Positions 9,222 through 18,217 of a stretch of DNA of 64,000 nucleotides are shown here, piece after piece; position 1 is the first letter of the stretch; every line of letters begins with the position of its first letter. Source of the stretch: JARKPK01 sp964631235 (lineage in GTDB: Bacteria > Planctomycetota > Planctomycetia > Pirellulales > Thermoguttaceae); contig CAZVZX010000007.1 in NCBI GenBank assembly GCA_964631235.1, positions 62,001-126,000 on the forward strand, read 5' to 3'. The position numbers and the translations under genes were made by a program. Below the pieces are notes generated by a model, which worked only from the letters and a program-made list of their open reading frames with translations, ran no database searches and was not told the origin of the DNA.

Positions 9222-10502
9222 ATGAACGGCGAACTTCTCAACCGTTTTCTGGACTACGTCCGCATCGACACCATGGCCGACGAGAAGGCCGACCGCTATC
9301 CGAGCAGCGAAGGCCAATGGACACTCGGCCGGCTGCTGGTCGAACAGTTGCAGCAGCTCGGCCTATGCGATGTTCGGCAGGACGAGCATGGGCTGGTGTT
9401 CGCCACGATCCCCGGCACGGTGCCCGATGCGCCGACCATCGCTTGGTGCTCTCATTTAGACACCTCGCCGGAAACGCCGGCGGCCGGCGTGCGCCCGCAG
9501 GTGATCGCCGACTATCCGGGCGGCGACATCGTGCTGCCGGGCGACCCGAGCCGGGTGATTCGCGTCGACGAGAATCCCGAACTGGCCGAGTTGGTCGGGC
9601 GAACGATCATCACCTCCGACGGCACGACGCTGCTCGGCGCTGATGACAAGGCGGGAATTGCTGCCATCGTCGAGGCCGCGGCCCGGTTGATGCGCGAGCC
9701 GACGCGGCGGCACGGGCCGATTCGCATCTGCTTCACCTGCGACGAAGAGATCGGCCGCGGCGTCGAGCACCTCGATCCGGCCATGCTGGGGGCCGAAGCC
9801 TGCTACACGCTCGACGGGCACGGGCGCGACGAGATCGACGTCGAGACCTTTTCGGCTGACTTGGCGATTGTTACCCTGCGGGGACGGAACATCCATCCGG
9901 CTATCGCCAAAGGGAGGATGGTCAATGCCGTCCGCGCCTCGGCCCATTTCATTGCGCGGGTGCCGCACGTTCGCCTGGCCCCGGAAGCCACCGAGGGGCG
10001 CGAAGGCTTTCTGCATCTGTATGAGGTTTCCGGCGGGGTGGCCGAGGTTCGGCTGCGCGTTCTGCTCCGCGATTTCGATACGGCCCAATTGAACGAGCAC
10101 GCACAGATACTTCGTGAGGCGGCCGAGCAAACGATGACGGCCTTTCCGGGAATTCGCATCGATATCGAAACCGTGCGTCAATACCGCAACATGGCCGACG
10201 GCCTGGCGCGGCATCCCCGCGTGGTGGGCTATGCACGGCTGGCCCTCGAGCGGCTTGGACGACAGCCGCGGTTGACCATCGTTCGCGGCGGAACCGACGG
10301 CGCGCGGCTTACCGAATTGGGGCTGCCGACGCCCAATCTTTCGTGCGGCGAACACAATCCGCACTCGCCGTTGGAATGGGCGTGCCTGGAGGAAATCGAG
10401 GCGGCCGCCGAAATGCTCGTTTCGCTGGCCGAAGTGTGGGCCGAACAGCCCGCGGAATACCCGGGCCGTGCCGAACCCGCTCACTTCGACTGCAAGTCGT
10501 AG
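9222..10502 (+). CDS. pepT: Peptidase T (tripeptide aminopeptidase, M20B)
   Basis: A 426-residue protein, close to the 408-410 usual for PepT. Visible M20 elements are the metal ligand in WCSHLDTSP, the bridging aspartate in LLGADDKAG, the catalytic and metal glutamates in CDEEIGRG, the aspartate in YTLDGHG, and the last histidine in GEHNPHSPLEW. It is a cytoplasmic di-zinc enzyme removing the N-terminal residue of tripeptides. The ATG at 9222 begins the conserved N-terminus MNGELLNRFLDYVRIDT. The gene ends 22 bp inside the 3' end of the convergent PQQ gene. Confidence 0.93.
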   Translation: MNGELLNRFLDYVRIDTMADEKADRYPSSEGQWTLGRLLVEQLQQLGLCDVRQDEHGLVFATIPGTVPDAPTIAWCSHLDTSPETPAAGVRPQVIADYPGGDIVLPGDPSRVIRVDENPELAELVGRTIITSDGTTLLGADDKAGIAAIVEAAARLMREPTRRHGPIRICFTCDEEIGRGVEHLDPAMLGAEACYTLDGHGRDEIDVETFSADLAIVTLRGRNIHPAIAKGRMVNAVRASAHFIARVPHVRLAPEATEGREGFLHLYEVSGGVAEVRLRVLLRDFDTAQLNEHAQILREAAEQTMTAFPGIRIDIETVRQYRNMADGLARHPRVVGYARLALERLGRQPRLTIVRGGTDGARLTELGLPTPNLSCGEHNPHSPLEWACLEEIEAAAEMLVSLAEVWAEQPAEYPGRAEPAHFDCKS

Positions 10503-11815
10503 CACATCAACGCATCTTCGGCCCGAAGGTAGAGTTTGCCTTCGTGAATGACCGGATGGGCCCAGGCTTTGCCTTCGACCACGGCCGGCGTGAATTGGCC
10601 GAGCAGTTGGTACGATTCGGGATCGGCCTTGATGAGCGCAACCTTGCCGTCTTCATAACGGAAGATCAGCTTGCCGTCGGCATAAAGCACGGCAGCCGAA
10701 CCGCGGCCGACGGCGTTCGCTTTCCATTTGATCTTGCCGGTGAGAAACTCCATGCAGACGGGCACGCCGCGGTTTTGGCCGTCGCCGCCGTAGAGATAAT
10801 CGCCCACCAGCACGACACCGCCGTGATGATTTTCGAACTCGCGATGGGAATTGAACCAAACCTCTTCGACATTCATGCCGCGGCCCTGCCGCGACAGATT
10901 CAATAGCGCGCTGCCCGTCTTGTAGCTGGTGGTGACGAACACGTGCTGGCCGCGAACGATCGGCGTGGGGATGTTGGCCACGTTGTTGGCGATGCGGTTG
11001 TAGCTCCACAACAATCGGCCGTCGTCAGCGGCAACGCCAACGGCGCCGCGGCCGAGAATCTGCACGTATTGCCGAATGCCGTCGATATCGGCAACGACCA
11101 TCGAGGAATAGCCGGCGCCGTCTTTGCCGCGATCTCCCACATTGCCCAGCGCGCAGCGCCAAATCGGCTGGCCGGTCTTCTTGTTCAAGGCGACCAAGGC
11201 CGCCTGGTTCCCGCCCGGGGTGCAAACCAGCCGATCGCCGTCGATCAACGGCGACTCGCTATAGCGCCAGCCCGACATCATCTGTCCGCCGAAATCGCGT
11301 TGCAGGTTCTTCGTCCACACTCCCTTGCCCGTGGCTGCTTGAAGACAAACCAAATCGCCATCGGTTCCGATGGCGTACACCATGTTCTGATCGACCGTTG
11401 GGGTGCAGCGCGGGCCGTCGCTGTGCGGCGGGCCGATCGGCAGCGTCCATGCGATTCGCCGTGTGTTCAGGTCGAAGGCGATCACGCATTGCACTTCGCG
11501 CCCGCCCTGCCGCAGATCGCCCATCGTGTAGAGTCGGCCGCCGACAATCGTGACCGACGAGTACCCTTTGCCGAAGCCGCCGGCTTGGAAGACCAGCTTC
11601 GGGCCGCCCTCGGGCCATTGCGAAAGCAGCCCGGTTTCCGGACAAATCCCGTCGCAATTCGGCCCGCGAAAGCGCGGCCAATCGGTAGCGGCGGCCGTTG
11701 AGGCCGGCGGTTTGGCGGCCGACCGGGGCGGCACCGCAGCCGAAGCGGCTTCAGTCAACGCGATGACGAAGATGATTGTAAAAACCCAAGTAACGATTCG
11801 ATACGGTTGCGCCAC
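10481..11815 (-). CDS. Exported PQQ-like beta-propeller protein
   Basis: A 444-residue protein. The start is a GTG at 11815, favoured by AAAGGAG seven bases before it and by the signal peptide VAQPYRIVTWVFTIIFVIALTEAASA. The mature part begins DWPRFRGPNCDGI and carries repeated W-D/N-x-x-T-G-K-like blades (AATGKGVWTKNL, KKTGQPIWRCAL, FLTGKIKWKANA), the signature of PQQ_2-type propellers that are plentiful in planctomycetes. No quinoprotein dehydrogenase catalytic set was recognised, so the role may be scaffolding or carbohydrate binding. It probably forms a transcription unit with the DUF1080 gene 291 bp upstream. The 3' end overlaps pepT by 22 bp. Confidence 0.85.
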   Translation of the reverse strand: MAQPYRIVTWVFTIIFVIALTEAASAAVPPRSAAKPPASTAAATDWPRFRGPNCDGICPETGLLSQWPEGGPKLVFQAGGFGKGYSSVTIVGGRLYTMGDLRQGGREVQCVIAFDLNTRRIAWTLPIGPPHSDGPRCTPTVDQNMVYAIGTDGDLVCLQAATGKGVWTKNLQRDFGGQMMSGWRYSESPLIDGDRLVCTPGGNQAALVALNKKTGQPIWRCALGNVGDRGKDGAGYSSMVVADIDGIRQYVQILGRGAVGVAADDGRLLWSYNRIANNVANIPTPIVRGQHVFVTTSYKTGSALLNLSRQGRGMNVEEVWFNSHREFENHHGGVVLVGDYLYGGDGQNRGVPVCMEFLTGKIKWKANAVGRGSAAVLYADGKLIFRYEDGKVALIKADPESYQLLGQFTPAVVEGKAWAHPVIHEGKLYLRAEDALMCYDLQSK

Positions 11816-12106
11816 GGCTCGACTCCTTTGCGGCCTATTCGCCGCGGAATGAATAGTCCTCTCACGCTGCCAAGGCCCCCGCCTCGAACGCATACGCATT
11901 GGAATACCCGCTCTCCCGCCGGTCGCCGCGGCGCCTTCGCCCGCCGATCCGCCGATCCGCCGGCTCGACGTTGCCGAGAAATACCTTCGGGCTGGTGTTC
12001 TTGTCCATGAAGGCAGTCGGCACGGACAGACCGCATCACGAAAATCGCGCAGACGACGTGTTTCGTAACAAGCGAGGAAGAATGCTTCCCTTCCCGTCGG
12101 CATCGG

Positions 12107-12835
12107 TCATTTCGGTTGTTCGCCGCCGCCGGCCGGGGCTTTGGGCGGAAGTTCGCGGATATAAATATTCTTGAACCAGAGCGTGTTGCCGTGATTCTGC
12201 AACTCGATCGGTCCGGTGGGATAGATCGGCTTGTCGCGTTCCCAGTAGTTCTCCAGCACCACGTCATCGACGACCGTTTCGCCGTTAAGCTTCACGGTGA
12301 CGCGCTCGCCGACCATCTTGATGTAGAAGGTATTCCACTGGCCGACGGGTTTGTCGGCCGGTTTGAGCGGCTTGCTCGGGTGCGTCCTATTGTTGAACAG
12401 TCCGCCCGATCCTTCCGGGCGATCCCAGATTTGCACCTGCGGCGTGCCCCGCAAATAGATGCCGCTATCGCCGCCGGGGGCGATCTTCCAATCGACCCAC
12501 AGTTCGAAATCGCCATAGTCTTTTGCCGTGCTCAGGCTTCGACCCTTGCCGTCGAACACGAGCACTCCGTCCTCCACCTTCCAGTGGGCGCGCATGTTCT
12601 CGTCGGCCTCTTTTTGCGCGGCGGCCAATTCCTCGGGCGTTGCTTTCGCGCGGCGGGCGGGGTTATCGAGCGGCGGTTTCAACAGACCTTTCCAGCCGGT
12701 CAGGTCTTTCCCGTTGAACAGCGCGGTGAATCCTTCCGGCGGAGTGTTGTCGGCCGCGAGGGAAACAGCCGAAGCGGCGATGGCCGAAACGGCCCAAATC
12801 GCGGATAACGTCCAAGAAAGCGGCACCCGGATCAT
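12107..12835 (-). CDS. DUF1080 (3-keto-disaccharide hydrolase-type) exported protein
   Basis: A 242-residue protein with a signal peptide (SAIWAVSAIAASAVSLAA). The mature start EGFTALFNGKDLTGWKG is the classic opening of DUF1080 (PF06439), followed by DFELWVDWKIAPGGDSGIYLRG and QNHGNTLWFKNIYIREL, also typical. Members have a concanavalin/GH16-like fold, and some have been assigned 3-keto-glucoside hydrolase activity together with Gfo/Idh/MocA oxidoreductases. Such an oxidoreductase is encoded 7 kb away. The end is glycine/proline-rich. Confidence 0.9.
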   Translation of the reverse strand: MIRVPLSWTLSAIWAVSAIAASAVSLAADNTPPEGFTALFNGKDLTGWKGLLKPPLDNPARRAKATPEELAAAQKEADENMRAHWKVEDGVLVFDGKGRSLSTAKDYGDFELWVDWKIAPGGDSGIYLRGTPQVQIWDRPEGSGGLFNNRTHPSKPLKPADKPVGQWNTFYIKMVGERVTVKLNGETVVDDVVLENYWERDKPIYPTGPIELQNHGNTLWFKNIYIRELPPKAPAGGGEQPK

Positions 12836-13029
12836 GACTTGGCTCCCGAAAAGCCCGTGGAAAAATGCATCGTCGCACGCAACGCCGGCGAAGGCGGCGC
12901 CATGGGGCGACCGACGCTCTTATCGGTAAGCTAACAAACGGCTTCGGGAAATGCAAATCGGCGGCGCGTCGCAATGCGAAAAGCAAGAGGCGAATACGTG
13001 GCGTTGCCGGGCCAGCGGCGAGCGGCAGG

Positions 13030-13776
13030 CTATTCGTCCTTTGCGGTTCGTCGTCGCTCGTCTTCTTCGCGCAGGTAGAGCAGTCGCCCGCAGGTCTTGC
13101 AAAAACTGGGGCGCCCAAGCATCACCTGCGAAACGAGTTGCACGGGCACAATTTGATGGCACCCGGAGCACACGCCGTTTTCGATGGCGGCCAAGGCGTC
13201 TTCGCCTTTTTGGCGAACGCAGCGCTGGTAAAGCTCGGCCACGTCGCCGGTGAGGGCCGTTTCCGTCTGGGCCAGTTCCGCCTCGGCTCGGGCGATGTCG
13301 GCTTGGAGGACGGGGGCTTCGGCGGCGGCCTGAGCCTTCACCTCGCTGAGTCGCTGTTGAGCCGCGCGAAGATGCTCTTCGAGTTCGGCAATTCGCTTCT
13401 CTTGGTTTTCGATTTGCGAAAAGGCGTCGAGGATTTCTTCTTCGAGCACGCTGTTGGCCATGCGATCGGCGGCGATCTGGTCCTTCAGCGCCTGATACTC
13501 GCGGTTGCTTGCGGCCGACATAAGCTTGCGATCAAGCTCTTTCAATTTGCCTTCGTTGCTCTTCAGTTGCAGTTCTTTCTGGTCGGCGGCCATTTTCATG
13601 CGTTTCAGCTCGTCGCGGGCGCGCGCCAGTTCATCGGCGCGGACCGCCGCGGCTTGTTCGGCGGCGCAAATCCGGCGCGGTCCCTGCTCGAGCCGATGAC
13701 GCAAATCGGTCAACTGACGATGCAAACGGTGCAACGTGCGCAACACTTCAAGACGAACAGCGGTGGTTTCCGTCAT
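13030..13776 (-). CDS. Coiled-coil protein with C4 zinc ribbon (CdsZ/DUF164 type)
   Basis: A 248-residue protein. Residues 1-185 are almost entirely heptad-like coiled coil (glutamate, lysine, alanine and leucine rich). The C-terminus has two CxxC pairs, CSGCHQIV and CKTCGRLL, the zf-RING_7/PF02591 zinc ribbon. Related proteins are encoded beside housekeeping genes in many bacteria and are thought to bind nucleic acid or ribosomes. The gene lies downstream of dnaG-rpoD on the same strand, but a strong terminator separates them. A repeat copy ends 10 bp before its ATG. Confidence 0.85.
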   Translation of the reverse strand: MTETTAVRLEVLRTLHRLHRQLTDLRHRLEQGPRRICAAEQAAAVRADELARARDELKRMKMAADQKELQLKSNEGKLKELDRKLMSAASNREYQALKDQIAADRMANSVLEEEILDAFSQIENQEKRIAELEEHLRAAQQRLSEVKAQAAAEAPVLQADIARAEAELAQTETALTGDVAELYQRCVRQKGEDALAAIENGVCSGCHQIVPVQLVSQVMLGRPSFCKTCGRLLYLREEDERRRTAKDE

Positions 13777-13785
13777 GGCTGCTGG

Positions 13786-13891
13786 GCTCTAAAAAAGCGA
13801 TAACAGGAGATCGGTTCAACGGCGACCGCACGCAAGAGGGCCGCTTCACTGCGCCAGCGGCCGCTTCTGCAACGGTGCGGAACTATTGAGG
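13786..13891 (+). repeat. Dispersed palindromic element, copy B
   Basis: A full-length copy. It starts with a left end GCTCTAAAAAAGCG, contains GATCGGTTCAACGG and GCACGCAAGAGGGCCGCTTC, and ends in the right arm CGGCCGCTTCTGCAACGGTG with GGAACTATTGAGG. Its left end is 9 bp upstream of the ATG of the zinc-ribbon gene (leftward). Confidence 0.65.
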
Positions 13892-13944
13892 ACGAACAGC
13901 AAGGCCGCTCGCCGTACCGCCGAAACGGCACGAAGCGGCTCGAC

Positions 13945-13983
13945 AAAAACAAAAAACGCCGCCGATCGGTGCGATCGGCGGCG
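13945..13983 (-). terminator. Rho-independent terminator of the dnaG-rpoD operon
   Basis: Reading leftwards, a perfect 12-bp stem CGCCGCCGATCG/CGATCGGCGGCG (13983-13957) with a 3-nt loop is followed by TTTTTTG and a second T-run. It begins about 30 bp after the rpoD stop codon. Confidence 0.9.
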
Positions 13984-14013
13984 CGAAACGCCTGGGGATT
14001 GCGGACGGACCGA

Positions 14014-15663
14014 CTATCCGGCCGCGCGTTCGAGGAATCCGGCCAATTGCTGCGCCCGTACCGGGTGCTGCAACTTGCGCACGGCTTTGGCCTCGATTTG
14101 ACGAACCCGTTCGCGGGTGACTTTGAAGATGCGGCCCACTTCTTCGAGGGTGTAGGTGTAGCCGTCGCCCAACCCGTAGCGCAGGCGGATGATTTCCCGC
14201 TCGCGGTAGGTGAGCGTTTTAAGCAGGGCTTCGATCTTTTCACGGAGCAATTCCCGGCCGTCGGCGGTCTCGGGTCGCGGCAGTCCACCGTCTTCGATGA
14301 ACTCGCCGAAGCTACTATCTTCGCTTTCGCCGACGGGCCGGTCAAGGCTTATCGGGTGCCGGCCCATGCTCAAAACGCGGCGAATCTCGTCGGCGGGCAT
14401 GTCGATTTCGGCCGCCAACTCTTCGGCCGACGGTTCGCGGCCCAACTCTTGCTGCAACCGCTTGTTCACCTGGCGCAACTTGCTGATCATGTCGATCATA
14501 TGCACGGGAATGCGGATCGTCCGCGCCTGATCGGCGATCGCCCGGGTGATCGCCTGCCGGATCCACCAAGTAGCGTAGGTCGAAAATTTGAACCCTCGGC
14601 GGTATTCGTACTTATCGACCGCGCGCATCAGGCCGGTGTTCCCTTCCTGGATCAGATCCAGGAAGCTCAATCCCCGATTGCGGTATTTCTTGGCGATCGA
14701 CACCACCAGCCGGAGATTGCCGCCCGAGAGCTGCCGTTTGACGTTTTCGTAATCTTGATATTGGCGGCGCATCGCTTCGCAGCGTTTGGCCAAGCTGGCC
14801 GGGGTCTCCTGCGTAAGGGTCATCAGATCGCGCAGTTCGCGGCGGTAGTTGGCGCGGCGATCCGCGGCGGCCGGATCCGCGGCCGTTTCGCGGAGTCGTG
14901 CGCGGAGCCATTGCATCCGCGCGAGGGTTTCCTCCATCTGCCTCATCAGCGCCTGCACGCGACGGGTGCGCACGCTCAGCTCTTCGACCAGCGAAAGCAT
15001 CTTGCGGCGGCGGCGAATGAACCGCTTCCGCGCGGCGGCGCGAACGTCGTCGGGGGTGCGGCGATTGAGCATTCGATTGAAGTCGCGCTGGTTGGCGGCG
15101 TCGAGCGACTTGAGCGTCGCCAGATTCTGCGGCATGCGCGCGAGGATTTGTTCTTTGGTCAATCGCTCGGTCAGCGACACCTTGATCGTGCGGTCGAAAG
15201 GCAATTGACCGGCATGCACCTTCTCCAGCGTGGTCAGTGCCGCTTTCATCGCCATGTTGCAGCCGAGAACCATGCGACGGAAACGCTTCCGCGTTACCTC
15301 GATCTTCTTGGCCAAGGCGATCTCTTCCTCGCGCGAAAGCAGCGGGATTTCCGCCATTTGCGAGAGGTACATGCGAATCGGGTCGCTGCTGAATTTGCTT
15401 TCTTCCGGCGGCGGGGGAAGCTCCGTCGCCTTGGCTTCGATTTCGGCCGCTCGGGGGCCGGGGCGCGGCTCGGTCTTCTCGACCGCCGGCGGCGGCTCGT
15501 TCACCAGGTCGATGCCCTGCTCTTCCAACGCCACCAAGAGATTGTCGAGCCGATACGGATCGACTTCTTCGTCCGGAAGATAGGCGTTCACCTCGTCATA
15601 GGTCAGATAACCTTGCGCCTTGCCTTTGGCAACCAACGCTTGCATTTCATGTTCGAAGTCCAC
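14014..15663 (-). CDS. rpoD: RNA polymerase primary sigma factor
   Basis: A 549-residue protein. A GTG start at 15663 is chosen because AAGGAG stands 7 bp before it and it gives a standard region 1.1 (ALVAKGKAQGYLTYDEVNAYL). Region 1.2 (DPIRMYLSQMAEIPLLSREEE) is followed by a non-conserved region of about 180 residues. Region 2 (NLRLVVSIAKKYRNRGLSFL, DLIQEGNTGLMRAVDKYEYR, YATWWIRQAI), region 3 and region 4 (REREIIRLRYGL, RERVRQIEAKAVRKL) are all complete. It directs promoter recognition for housekeeping genes. It sits 72 bp downstream of dnaG in the same operon, the arrangement of the classical macromolecular-synthesis operon without rpsU. Confidence 0.96.
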   Translation of the reverse strand: MDFEHEMQALVAKGKAQGYLTYDEVNAYLPDEEVDPYRLDNLLVALEEQGIDLVNEPPPAVEKTEPRPGPRAAEIEAKATELPPPPEESKFSSDPIRMYLSQMAEIPLLSREEEIALAKKIEVTRKRFRRMVLGCNMAMKAALTTLEKVHAGQLPFDRTIKVSLTERLTKEQILARMPQNLATLKSLDAANQRDFNRMLNRRTPDDVRAAARKRFIRRRRKMLSLVEELSVRTRRVQALMRQMEETLARMQWLRARLRETAADPAAADRRANYRRELRDLMTLTQETPASLAKRCEAMRRQYQDYENVKRQLSGGNLRLVVSIAKKYRNRGLSFLDLIQEGNTGLMRAVDKYEYRRGFKFSTYATWWIRQAITRAIADQARTIRIPVHMIDMISKLRQVNKRLQQELGREPSAEELAAEIDMPADEIRRVLSMGRHPISLDRPVGESEDSSFGEFIEDGGLPRPETADGRELLREKIEALLKTLTYREREIIRLRYGLGDGYTYTLEEVGRIFKVTRERVRQIEAKAVRKLQHPVRAQQLAGFLERAAG

Positions 15664-15735
15664 CGCAATTCTCCTTTCGCGCCTCCCTGCGGCGCGCTGG
15701 GTCAAAGAGGGTTGCGTCCTGCATCTCGGGCATCG

Positions 15736-17622
15736 TCACCCATCCTTAGGCGGCGATATGCCCTGTCGTTTCTTCTCCTGTTCGAGCAACTCGGACAGAA
15801 GCGCCAATCCTTGGTCGAGATCCACTTGACCTTCGCGCAGCGCCACGACCGTTGCGGGCCGCCGCTTTTTTTCCTCCTCGTAGTTGAATCGCTCGATCAT
15901 CTCGCGCAACAGCTCTTCCGGCGGGATATTGTGCCGTTGCTTGAGTTGACCTTGCTCGTCCCATTGAACCAACAAACCTTTGAGTTCCGGATCTTCCAGC
16001 TCGATCATCAGCCGATCGTAATCGGGCGAATCGCCGCGGTCGAGGATGCGACATGCCGCCCGATAGATCTCGCCGGCCGGTCCTTCGGAAAGCCAATCGG
16101 CGGCAATTTCCCGCCGCACGATCGACCAGCCGTCGGGCCACACCGTCAGCAGCTCGAACAATTCGCGGCGCCATGCGTCGATCGGCTCGGCCGACCGCGC
16201 GGTGGCCGGTCGCGATGCGTCTTCGACCGGGGCTCGCCCGGGCCCGACCGGCGGAGCGGGACGCCGTCGCGCCGCCCGCCGCAACGCCGCCAGACGTTGG
16301 CGAACTTGGGTCTCGTCGATGCGGAAGAAGGCCGCCAGACGCTGCAACGCCTTCTCTTCGCGCAATCGCCAGTCGGCGCTGGTTTCGCCCGACAGACGCG
16401 GGGCCTGGGCGATCGTCGCCAGCAGCCGTTCCAACGCTTCTGTGGCGGCGTGAACATCGCGTTCGACATCCAGCCCGCGGGTTTCCATCAAAAACGCATG
16501 GGTCAAGGCGTCGTGGGCCGACTCGGCGATCAGTCGCTGGAACGATTCGCCGCCGTAGCGGATCAGGTAGTCGCAGGGATCGAGGTCCTCGGGCAGGGTG
16601 ACCACCCGCAAATCGACTTGGGCGGCTAAGAATAGCCCCAGCACTTCCTTGGCGCGGCGAATGCCGGCCGCATCGCCGTCGAGCACCAAGAAGACGCGAC
16701 GGGCATAATGTTTCAGCGTGCGGATGTGCTCCGGACCCAACGCGGTGCCCAAGACGGCCACCGCCTGCGCAATGCCGCACTGGTGGGCGGCAATCACGTC
16801 GGTATAGCCTTCCATCACCAAGGCGTCGCCGCTGCTGCGGATGGCGTCGCGGGCCAAATCGAGCCCGTAGAGCAGCTTGCTCTTGGTAAAGAGCATCGTT
16901 TCCGGCGAGTTGACGTACTTGGCTTGGCTGGCCAGCGGAACGTCGGGCAGCAATCGGCCGCCCAACCCCACCGGGCGGCCCTGCGGGTCGCGGATCGAAA
17001 ACAGCAGTCGCCCGCGAAATCGGTCGTAAGGCCCGCTCTCGCCGCGCGCAAGGATGCCGATCGCCTCGAGAACCCGCAGCCGTTGCGGCTGACGATCGAC
17101 CCGTTCGATCAACCAATCGCCGCGCAACGGCGAAAAACCCAGCCGAAAACGGGCAATGCTTTCATGCGAGATTCCCCGCTCGACCAGATAGCGCCGGGCG
17201 GGTTCGGCCTCGGGCGATTCGAGCAGGCACTGATGATATTGGCTTTCCGCCCAAGCGGCGGCTTGCAGCAGGGTGCGGCGGTCGAGGGTATTCGGCGAAG
17301 CCGGCCGCGAATCGCGTGCCGCGGGCTTCAGCTCGATGCCGGCCCGCTCGGCCAGCATCTCCAGCGCCTCGGGGAAGGTGATATTCTCGATGCGCTGCAG
17401 GAAACTGAAGCAATCGCCGCCGATGTTGCACACCCAGCAGCGAAACGATTGGCGCTCGGGATTGACCTGCAAGCTGGGACGGCGGTCGTCGTGCCAAGGG
17501 CACAAACCGACGAACATTCGCCCTTGTCGGCGTAACTGAATGTAGCGGCCCACCAGCTCGACGATGTCAATCGCCCGCCGTACCAATTCTTTGGAATCCA
17601 GCGATGACGAGAACGACACCAT
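15736..17622 (-). CDS. dnaG: DNA primase
   Basis: A 628-residue protein. The N-terminal CHC2 zinc site is C41-H44-C62-C65 (CPWH, CWVC). The TOPRIM core shows EGYTDVIAAHQ and the metal motif DGDAAG, and YLVERGISHESIARFRLGFSP is typical of the RNA polymerase domain. The C-terminal helicase-binding domain is less conserved. It synthesises RNA primers at the replication fork. The ATG at 17622 gives the usual short N-terminus and has AGGAG close before it; a GTG at 17673 would add 17 unlikely residues. A good promoter lies about 100 bp upstream, and rpoD follows. Confidence 0.95.
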   Translation of the reverse strand: MVSFSSSLDSKELVRRAIDIVELVGRYIQLRRQGRMFVGLCPWHDDRRPSLQVNPERQSFRCWVCNIGGDCFSFLQRIENITFPEALEMLAERAGIELKPAARDSRPASPNTLDRRTLLQAAAWAESQYHQCLLESPEAEPARRYLVERGISHESIARFRLGFSPLRGDWLIERVDRQPQRLRVLEAIGILARGESGPYDRFRGRLLFSIRDPQGRPVGLGGRLLPDVPLASQAKYVNSPETMLFTKSKLLYGLDLARDAIRSSGDALVMEGYTDVIAAHQCGIAQAVAVLGTALGPEHIRTLKHYARRVFLVLDGDAAGIRRAKEVLGLFLAAQVDLRVVTLPEDLDPCDYLIRYGGESFQRLIAESAHDALTHAFLMETRGLDVERDVHAATEALERLLATIAQAPRLSGETSADWRLREEKALQRLAAFFRIDETQVRQRLAALRRAARRRPAPPVGPGRAPVEDASRPATARSAEPIDAWRRELFELLTVWPDGWSIVRREIAADWLSEGPAGEIYRAACRILDRGDSPDYDRLMIELEDPELKGLLVQWDEQGQLKQRHNIPPEELLREMIERFNYEEEKKRRPATVVALREGQVDLDQGLALLSELLEQEKKRQGISPPKDG

Positions 17623-18217
17623 CCGCTCCTGTGCCGCTTCGAGTGCGACTTCCATTTCGCAACCGCATGTCACAGGTCAGGCAAATCCATTTGCCGAGGC
17701 TGTCCCCAGCGTCGGCAGATTATAGAGAAACCTGCCAAATGGGTCAATCGCACGTTTTTCCCGCAAAAACGCGGCCGAAACGCGGGGGAAAGCGCTCTCG
17801 GGCAGACCGCCTCGGGCACTCTCGGGCCGCTTCGATCGCTTGCAGCCCGACGACCCACCGAATTGGCCGCTGTCTGCCCACCGATGACATGCCGGCGGCT
17901 TTCCATCTTCTCAATATGCACTGCGCGCCGTGCGAAACAAGCTCCCCGTTCGGCGGGGCGGTTCATCCCATCATCGCGGTTGCGGCGGCGGCATGATGCG
18001 GCCGTCGCCACAGTGGCTCGAGGTTGCGGCATCGCGATGCGGCCGGCGCCGCTGTTGCGCTTTGCCCCGGGTGCAGCCGCCGCCGTCGGGGTGTATGATT
18101 CGCAGACAGAGCGGGCACGACCGGCGCGAATCGGCAGCCGCTCGTTCGTCAGCCGCTTGTTCGGCGGCAGCACCGTTTGGCTTTTCGGCCGTGCCGCCTT
18201 GGTGGAGATGCCCTCCG
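17623..18217. other. Divergent intergenic region
   Basis: Contains the dnaG operon promoter near its left end. The right half is GC-rich and holds the unmarked promoter of the T2SF gene. No small gene is evident. Confidence 0.55.
17719..17747 (-). promoter_or_regulatory. Sigma-70 promoter of the dnaG-rpoD operon
   Basis: Reading leftwards, TTGACC (17747-17742) and a perfect TATAAT (17724-17719) are exactly 17 bp apart. The expected transcript start near 17712 gives a leader of about 90 nt before dnaG. This is the clearest promoter in the window. Confidence 0.8.

Noticed and set aside
13969..16629. An 886-codon open frame on the + strand opposite rpoD and dnaG
   Set aside because: It is an antisense shadow of two strongly supported genes; high GC content leaves few stops in that frame, and the translation shows no family.
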